Below, piece by piece: positions 57,502 through 64,000 of a DNA stretch of 64,000 nucleotides; positions within the stretch are counted from its first letter, which is position 1, and every line of letters starts with the position of its first letter. Under the pieces are notes generated by a model. That model was not told the origin of the DNA. It did no database searches and saw only the letters and a list, made by a program, of their open reading frames with translations. A program made the translations under genes and the position numbers. Source of the DNA: Pleodorina starrii (Eukaryota > Chlorophyta > Chlorophyceae > Chlamydomonadales > Volvocaceae); contig BRXU01000001.1 in assembly GCA_030267565.1 (NCBI GenBank), positions 1,364,001-1,428,000 on the forward strand, written 5' to 3'.

Positions 57502-57738
57502 TTTGATGCAATTATGTGCAAAATGCGTAATGCTATAATTGGAGTTTCATTTGGACAGCTCGTCAATATGAGTACACTGTGTTTCGGGAAGTCTGATTCC
57601 AACGGTTTGGCCAATGCAAAAGGGGAAAGGGACACCCAGATTTTCAATTCATGGTAATACATTAAATCATAGCGTACTTTAGATCATTACAGCGTGAAAC
57701 AATTGAGTAGGATCAGGCATCAACATATTGCGGGCGGA
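57502..57738. promoter_or_regulatory. divergent promoter interval PGM3 / TIC20-like
   Basis: 237 bp between the two start codons, clearly AT-richer than the flanking exons (for example AATGCTATAATTGG near 57530). No specific element is assigned. Confidence 0.5.
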
Positions 57739-59612
57739 ATGCAGTCCGCCTTGCAGCCGCGTGCTCCGTTTTCGGGGGTGCTTGGTCTAGGCAAGCCAGC
57801 TCAAACCTGTCGAGTATGCCTGCCAGTGCGCCGGCGACTGAATGTAGGAGTGGAGGCGCAGCTTAGACCTTGCGCCGGCACGAGCGCAGGGACGCTCGGA
57901 GGTAGGCTTCATAGCCCATCCTCCACCACAAACTATTTCGATTATATGTATTATGCTATGGTCATGCAGGCTTTGGCCCAGCGTCACCCTTGCAGCGGAA
58001 GTCGACCCAGCGGGTACGCTTGTGACTGCGACGGGCGATGCAGCTCCGCCGTCGCAGTATTAACGGCATGCTCCGCATCTGCAGAAGCTGGTGGTTACCT
58101 CGTCGCAAAGCGGCGGCAAGGCGGAGGATGCGGAGAAGCAGGACTGGAAATTCGGGCGTAATGAGGGGCCGATGACCTGGCCCTGGAAGCTCATGTGCGC
58201 CATCCTGTACATGCTCCCGTGGGTGGATGTGACCGAAAAGACCGTCTACTTTGTGGAGCGCTTCCCGGCCTTCATCTGGACGGAGTACTTCTCAGGTGAC
58301 CAAGAGCGAAGCGAGGTGGTACGGACGTGCCTCAACACCTCCCGCCCCGCCACACTGCGCCGGCACCTGTGTCACCCCGGATCCTGCCTGTTAAATCCCC
58401 AAACCCCCCGAATCGAAGCTTCCAATGAGCATAGATGCATACATACACACACACGCGCGCTGTCCCCCCACCCACAGAGCCGTTTGAGCACTGGTACAAC
58501 ATCCACGAGTACGCCCCGCTGTTCATCTTCTTCGCCACGTACCTGGGCATTGTCCGCAACAAGAAGATCCCCCACGTGGCCCGGTACCACGTCATGATGG
58601 TGAGAGGGCGAGCGAGAGAGAGCAGGGCGGGGGGGGGGTCGGCGGCGGTGGTGGTGACGGCTGACGGGAGGAACCCGGAGCCCGGCACAGCACGAGACGG
58701 CGGTTCAGAGAAAGAGGCGGGAGGGACCGCATGTAGAAAAATTAAGCGAGCTGGGACGACTGGAGCAACTCGAGCCACGGAGGTCTCCCGGGCTCAGGAT
58801 TCGCGTCCAATCGGTCGCTGGCGCCTCCCGCTCTCTCGTGCTGTGGCCTTAAGGCAACGCTGTGCGGCAATGCCCTCGCTGTAGGAGACCGCATCCGCCC
58901 GCAGTCACACCGCGCCGCGCCGCCTGCCAACTCCCCAGAACCACATAGCTGCATGCGGTCGCCGCATCCGCAACCGCAACCGCATATCCCACAAGCAACT
59001 TGTCGCAGCTGCTCCGCCCTCTCTCTGCGCATTATCACTCCGCCCTTGTCCGCAAACCGTCTCACGACAACCCTGAACCCGCTCCGAAACCCCAACACCT
59101 TTCGCCGCACCCCTGCCGTACATACACAGGGCGTGATGCTGGACATCGTGGCCATGATCCTGATTGTGACGGAGGAGAACCTGCCCACCGGCGTGCTGTG
59201 GACCCCCTGGTCGGATCTGTTTTACGCGCTCATGTTTTGGTTCATCTTCCTGCTGGTCGTCTACTGCCTCTTCTTCTGCTTCCTGTGAGTGGGGACAGTC
59301 CGGGTCCAGGGGAGGGGAGGGGCTTCCTGCCGGCCTCGTATCTTTTGCAATCGTAAACGCCAGAGCGCATCTCTCTTGAAATCGCGGCTGCTGCGAACGA
59401 GCCCACACGGCCTGCTTTGCCCCCGCCACATGTGCACCCTCCTCGTGCTGCCGCGCAACGGACGAGTGTTGAGGTGTGACTCCCGCGCCTCCTCTCCTCG
59501 CCCTCCGCCCCCCCCCCCCGCGTTTCGCTGCAGGGGCTGGTACTGCGAGATCCCGCTCATATCGGAGGGTGTCTACCTGCAGATCGAGCAGGCGGAGCAG
59601 CTGGGGGCGTAA
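57739..59612 (+). CDS. TIC20: TIC20-family chloroplast inner-envelope translocon protein
   Basis: TIC20 proteins are four-helix components of the channel that imports preproteins across the inner chloroplast envelope. Six exons, 57739-57901, 57970-58013, 58085-58295, 58478-58599, 59130-59284 and 59534-59612, give 257 residues in phase. Residues 1-~70 (MQSALQPRAPFSGVLG..., rich in Arg/Ser/Ala) look like a transit peptide. The mature part has hydrophobic helices at WKLMCAILYMLPW, EYAPLFIFFATYLGIV, MLDIVAMILIV and LFYALMFWFIFLLVVYCLFF. The family signature is present: a long helix, then VRNKKIPHVARYHVMMGVML, with the polar Arg/Asn/Met pattern before LDI. The end (CEIPLISEGVYLQIEQAE) matches the PLISEA-type tail. 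The second, 44-nt exon rests on phase fit and is less certain. It may belong to a Tic20-IV/V-like subgroup rather than the main import form. Confidence 0.85.
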
Positions 59613-61015
59613 GAGCAAGTCGGGGAAGGAAAGGGGGCGTACCGGCGGCAGGGGGGTGTTGGGCGGGGAGGGCCCGCGGGCAGCTGCGTCGGCCCGTGGC
59701 TCTCTGGCTTTCCTTCCCTTTTTTGGAGCTGGCCGACCCGCGGGACCGGACCGGACGGCCGCCCGCAGCTTCAGGCTTTGCAGCGGCTCTGGCCTGACAT
59801 GCTGGTAGGCGACTGGGCTGTCCTCGTGGGCGGTGGCTTGGAAGGATCTTGTGCGGGGGGCGGGGCCTGTGAGGGAGTCGCCGCGGGGGTCCGTGGAGCG
59901 TTCAGGCCTCAGAGGACCGGGCAGCGCGGCAGGGCAGCGCTCGGAACAGCTTGGCTCTATTAAGACGCGTCCCTGGAGGGGTGGGCAGTGCCGCCGCTTC
60001 CGTGTTGCCTTTGTGTTCGGACTGGGGGCCGGGCTCGTGACGTGAGTTTTGGGATTGTCCTCGGGGTGTGATGGAGGACCCACGGGTCGGTGTCGGGCCC
60101 CCCGAGTGCGTCGCACACGTCGCGCGCCTCTTCAGACCTCTACATACATACTTGACGAGGTCCGGTCCTCGATAGCTGGACGCAACGCGCACTCGAGCGC
60201 GGAACATGTCATGGCGGGACCCCCCCCCCGTGGGAGGGCGAACTGCGAACAGATCGGTCCGTCTGGGTGCCGGTGTGTGGGAGCACGGGGGTCGAGGCAG
60301 GAGGGTTTGCTTCGCCCGCCGGTTTGCTGCGTTGCGGAGCCCGGCAAGGGGACGATGTGCAGCGGGGGCGATGTGTCTTGGGCCGCTGGGCCACATCCCT
60401 GCCGCTGCAGTTGATCCTTGAGGGCGGTGGGCGACCACGATCGGATAGGCACGTTCGCGGATCTGCGTGTGCATCCCCTCATCGGCATGCATGCTGGGGG
60501 AGGACTGTTGACGGTCGGGGTCGGCGGCGCTTGCTGGCTCTCGCTCGAGGCGGCGTGGGGCATATGGCAGCTGTGCGACGTCTGGCGGCTGATTTCGGCG
60601 GCGGCGAGATAGATGTTGCCGGTACGGGACCGGAGCCGTGCGTCGGTTTCGCCCATCGACTGGCAGGAGCTATGAGCTAGGTGCTGGCAGCGTGGACGGT
60701 AGAATGCTTGGGTGCGCCGCCCCGCGGCCCGGAGGCCTGCCGGCTGATGGTAAGCGGACAGGTGGGGGAGGCCGGGGCAAGCTGTGGGACTGAGGGTCGT
60801 GTCGGGCCTGCCCGAAGCTGGCCTAGCCTAGCCGCAGTGCACTTGAGCCGATACAAGCTCGCAGGCTTCTGCTGCTGCTGTTGCTGAAACCCAACTGTTT
60901 TTGCGATGTGGAAGTGCGGACGTGCGGCGACAAGCTCGGGCTGACGGCCTGTCATGGGCCTGTCAGGATGGGCCCCGTGAAGGCGTCGACGCGGAGAGGT
61001 AGAGGCGGAGGTCGC
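59613..61015. other. intergenic region without a recognised gene
   Basis: 3' flanks of the TIC20-like gene (+) and the small gene at 61016-61779 (-). Frames such as 60267-60680 (+) are not recognisable. A GCTGCTGCT run lies near 60870. Confidence 0.5.
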
Positions 61016-61779
61016 TCAGGGGGTCGCTCTCTTCCACAGGCGCTCATACTCCTCCCCCGCGTTCAGAGGGACCGCGAATTCCTCTCTTGGTAGCCGCCCA
61101 GCATGCGCAGGGCGGGTGCAGCCCGTGCGGTAGCCAGTCAACCCACGGCCTCTACCCTTGCCGGTGGCGGGGATGTAAGGACAAATTTCGCCCCAAGGCG
61201 TTGGCGGGCGAACCAGCCGCTGAGGGAAGAAAACACGACCTTTGAAGGCTTCCGGCCCGAACGCCCCAGGCCGAGGTCCAACAAAACCCTAAGACCAGAT
61301 CAGGGCCGGAGGGATCAGATCTACCCAGCACGATAGGCCAAGCAAAGCCTTCGCCAGCTTGCTGCCCATCGGTGGGTCGTCGGCGCACCGCTGGCTCAAG
61401 ACCAGCAAATTTGTAAAGCCGATCATCTGGCCGTCGGTGGTCAGCTTGTCCGTCAATGCCTTTTCAGCTGCAGCTGAGAACCTGCAGCTGCACCTTCGCC
61501 ATCAGATGGGGGCGCAGCCCGCGCCGGTGGTGCAAGATAGCGCGTCGGAGTAAGGCCACGCCATGATCCCACTTCCCACAGCACACAGCGCACTGCAATA
61601 CGCCCGGCATCGCAGCACGCAGTGCGCCTTAACTATCACGTTTATGCCGTATCTTGGAGCAAACAATGACATATAGGGTCCACGACTGTAACTCGACAAG
61701 GACTGTAACTCGACAAGGACAAGGCCGCACATCGTGTCGTACAGCGCTTACAACCTGAGAAATTCTTTGGGTCGAACAT
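61016..61779 (-). CDS. small uncharacterised protein
   Basis: A minus-strand gene pieced together from exon-like segments. Exon 1, 61779-61752, encodes MFDPKNFSG and ends at GTAAGC. Exon 2, 61467-61325, joins in phase and encodes EKALTDKLTTDGQMIGFTN, LLVLSQRCADDPPMGSKLAK, ALLGLSCW. The C-terminal exon ends REEFAVPLNAGEEYERLWKR, ATP and stop at 61016-61018; its 5' border is not settled (acceptors near 61226 or 61085). Codon use is third-position GC-rich, as in the confirmed genes. No family is recognised. The start codon is only 45 bp from the MsrA start on the other strand, so the two genes probably share a promoter or MsrA starts further in. Confidence 0.5.
61684..61717. repeat. 17-bp tandem duplication
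   Basis: GACTGTAACTCGACAAG occurs twice in a row (61684-61700, 61701-61717), inside the first intron of the small minus-strand gene. Confidence 0.9.
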
Positions 61780-61824
61780 TTATTGTAACTTCGGCAAGTG
61801 TTTTCGCAGCGGACAGACAGCTCG

Positions 61825-63126
61825 ATGCAGTCGCTAAGGAACCGCAGCTGTCGTTCGACGGCTATTTCTAGAAGCGCACACGTTAAAGTGATGGGTTTGT
61901 TTGGCTTCAATTGGCTCAGTTTTGGAAAGCAACCAGGTTGCAAGGTTGCTCCGAAGGAGGCTCCGCCAGGACTGAAGCTGGCGACTTTTGCAGGTGCCAT
62001 AACTAGGTCTATAGGCCATCGCGAACCGGCCATCGAGTGCATCGAGTGCCTCTGTAGTCATTTAAATATCCTGCCCAGCATCAGGTTGTATGGATGCCGT
62101 AAGTTCGTGTTCATACCTGCCGACACCGCATCCGCAGGCGGGTGCTTTTGGGGCGTGGAGCTGGCCTACCAGCGCGTGCCGGGCGTCGTCTCCACCACGG
62201 TGGGCTACACGGGCGGCTCAGACCCGGCGCCCAACTACGACTCCGTCTGCGGCGGCCGCACGGGCCACGCGGAGGCCGTGCAGTGCACCTACGACCCCAA
62301 GGAGTGCTCCTACGAGCAGCTGCTCGACACCTTCTTCGCGCGGGTCGACCCCACGACACCCAACCGCCAGGGCAACGACTGGGGCACGCAGTACCGCTCG
62401 GCGATCTACTTCCATGACGAGGAGCAGCGGCAGGCGGCGGCGGCACGCATGGCCGCGCTCGCCGAGCAGATAAAGGCGGGCTCGGCGCCGCCGCGCTGGC
62501 TGGGCAGCCGGCTGGTGGTGGAGCTGCAGGAAGCGGGGGACTACTTTATCGCGGGTGCGTGCGCGCCATGGCGGCCGCAGGGTGGTAAAAACGTTGCCAC
62601 AGCGGAGGGACGGAGCTGTAAGATGTGCTTGTGCGCGGGGGCCGTACCAGGGGGTGCTGGGGCACCAAGGGTTTGGGGTTCTGGTGCCATGGCTCCAGGG
62701 GTTGCGTGAGTCCTCGCGTTGCGGTTTAAGTTTGCGCTGCGTGTGCGTGCTTCCATTGCGGTTGCAGCGATTTACGCTCAGGTGACGCTTGGGTTCAGGG
62801 CAAGTTTGCTGCTTCCACTCAAGTCCCCATGTTACTGCATTGTCGAACCTTGTGTGGGAGGTTTTTAGAGGCATGGTAAGTAAGGGGGCCGTCAGTGCCA
62901 GGTGCGATATGCACCGGCGATCGTCTGGGTCCGCTGCATACCTATCCCATGAACATTTGCTTTTGCTTTCTTGACGTCCCCACGCCTACCCCTCTTTGTG
63001 CCGCCGGCTCCGCCGTCTCTTCATGCAGAGGACTATCATCAGCAGTACTTGTCGAAAGGCGGCCGGTTCGGGACTGCCCAGTCAGCGGAGAAGGGATGCA
63101 AGGACCCCATCCGGTGCTATGGTTGA
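61825..63126 (+). CDS. MSRA: peptide-methionine (S)-S-oxide reductase MsrA
   Basis: Reduces methionine-S-sulfoxide in proteins. Three exons, 61825-61993, 62138-62554 and 63029-63126, give 227 residues. The basic Ser/Arg-rich N-terminus (MQSLRNRSCRSTAISRS) suggests plastid or mitochondrial targeting; a later Met at 61891 is an alternative start. The catalytic loop is AGGCFWGVE, with the nucleophile C59 followed by Phe-Trp-Gly. Further motifs are VGYTGG, NYDSVCGGRTGHAEAV, FFARVDPTTPNRQGNDWGTQ and YRSAIYF. After the last intron comes FIAEDYHQQYLSK, the conserved substrate-pocket end. The C-terminus KGCKDPIRCYG carries two cysteines that could resolve the catalytic disulfide. Confidence 0.95.
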
Positions 63127-63188
63127 GCTTACGGCCTGGACGCATGTTGAGTAATTTTTTTCGTTGTTTAATTGGAATGTGTTGCCAC

Positions 63189-63193
63189 TGTAA
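63189..63193 (+). terminator. polyadenylation signal TGTAA (MsrA)
   Basis: TGTAA (CCACTGTAAGTG) 63 nt after the MsrA stop codon. Confidence 0.6.
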
Positions 63194-63868
63194 GTGTGGT
63201 GTAGGAGCCAGATAGCGGGCGCGCAGCTGCAGCACTGGTTGTTTTGAAGCCGGAGTCGCTCCTGGGTCTGCCTGAGTTGGAAACCCGGATTTCCCGGGCT
63301 ATCCCTAGCAGATAGGACGAGATGGCTTTCATGGCGTGGCATGGTATGCAAGATGTCAAACATTGGAGCTTCGATGATATTTTCCTTTCGAACCCCACTG
63401 GGGGAGCAGCTTGTTGGAGGGTTCTTTGCCGAACGGTACGGCTGGCTTAACCACATAACGGTTAGATAGACTTATTAATTTGGCGTTGCAATCCTTTATG
63501 TAAGTCTTTCTTCATACTATACTCGTTATCACGATGAAGCAGACAGGCAATTGCTGAGACACATTACGCGGCGTTCGAACTTCGAGGGCTGACCACACCC
63601 GCAAATGGTGCTACATTCCACTGTTTAATATGTCATTGCTTGGCACCCAGTTGGTAAAGGTAGTTAATTCCCACGCGCCTCGCGTAGAGTGCACGCAACT
63701 GTGTTTGGCAGGTATATTCAACGTGGCTCATTCACGTCCATAGCCCCCATAGCTGCCGAAAGTCATGATAGTTAAAACATCGGCTAGAGGCGTACTATCC
63801 AGGAGCAGCCGTGCGCGGCATCACTTGTCACCTTCGGAAGTCGACTGATATCTATCCCAGTGGCGGGG
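63194..63868. other. intergenic region, AT-richer
   Basis: Between MsrA and the partial gene at the window end. It is more AT-rich than average (63460-63620) and no gene was recognised. It probably holds the promoter of the next + strand gene. Confidence 0.45.
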
Positions 63869-64000
63869 ATGGCGGAGGCGAAGCCATTCCTATGGTTTGG
63901 ATGTGCGGATGGAACACTCAGCAAAAAAGATATCGCGACGCCGCGGGCGCGGCTTGTGAGGGAACTGCAGAGCCTGGTCAATTATATGGCCCAGTGTGAC
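63869..64000 (+). CDS. unknown protein, 5' part only
   Basis: An open frame from ATG at 63869 to the window end reads 44 residues, beginning MAEAKPFLWFGCADGTLSKK and continuing ARLVRELQSLVNYMA. Third codon positions are mixed and there is no in-frame stop. It looks like a genuine N-terminal exon, but too little is present to name a family. Confidence 0.4.
   Translation, partial: MAEAKPFLWFGCADGTLSKKDIATPRARLVRELQSLVNYMAQCD

Overview
This window is nuclear DNA from a GC-rich green alga, most likely a chlorophyte near the volvocine/Chlamydomonas group. The evidence is: spliceosomal introns in nearly every gene (GT..AG, G-rich 5' ends and C-rich 3' ends); TGTAA-type polyadenylation signals after several stop codons; plastid proteins (a TIC20-like translocon subunit and a plastid-targeted UVR protein); an alga-type MYND-finger protein; and a ciliary transition-zone protein (TMEM216 family), which implies a flagellated lineage. 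No bacterial, viral, rRNA, tRNA or CRISPR features were seen. All gene models were built by hand from splice sites, intron phase and protein similarity. They are exact in phase but have no transcript support.

Layout. 1-3814 (+): 3' part of a large MYND-finger protein, followed by a 25-bp tandem repeat. 6166-9888 (-): TTC4/CNS1 Hsp70-Hsp90 co-chaperone, 8 exons. 10781-16891: a giant inverted repeat with two ~3 kb arms around a 63-bp core. Each arm carries a copy of the same divergent protein kinase gene, head to head; the right copy is intact and the left copy is frameshifted. 18846-23381 (-): protein with two NTF2/SnoaL-like domains. 26092-28819 (-): acidic/basic, probably nuclear, protein of unknown function. 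30021-36808 (+): translation factor eIF2A, 14 exons. 37107-39390 (+): plastid-targeted UVR + SnoaL-like protein. 40875-42177 (-): RAB5IF/Rab5ip family membrane protein, divergent from a SnoaL-like gene at 42455-43997 (+). 44331-47276 (-): CysQ-type 3'(2'),5'-bisphosphate nucleotidase. 50455-51952 (+): TMEM216-like protein, convergent with PGM3/AGM1 phosphoacetylglucosamine mutase (52171-57501, -), which is divergent from a TIC20-like gene (57739-59612, +). 61016-61779 (-): small unknown gene, back to back with peptide-methionine sulfoxide reductase MsrA (61825-63126, +). 63869-64000 (+): start of an unknown gene that leaves the window.

The genes are ordinary nuclear housekeeping genes (protein folding, translation initiation, UDP-GlcNAc synthesis, PAP removal, oxidised-protein repair, plastid import, cilium assembly) and do not form a single pathway. 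The most unusual parts are the 6.1-kb palindrome with its kinase pair, introns whose simple repeats are complementary to each other, and three independent NTF2/SnoaL-fold genes within 25 kb.
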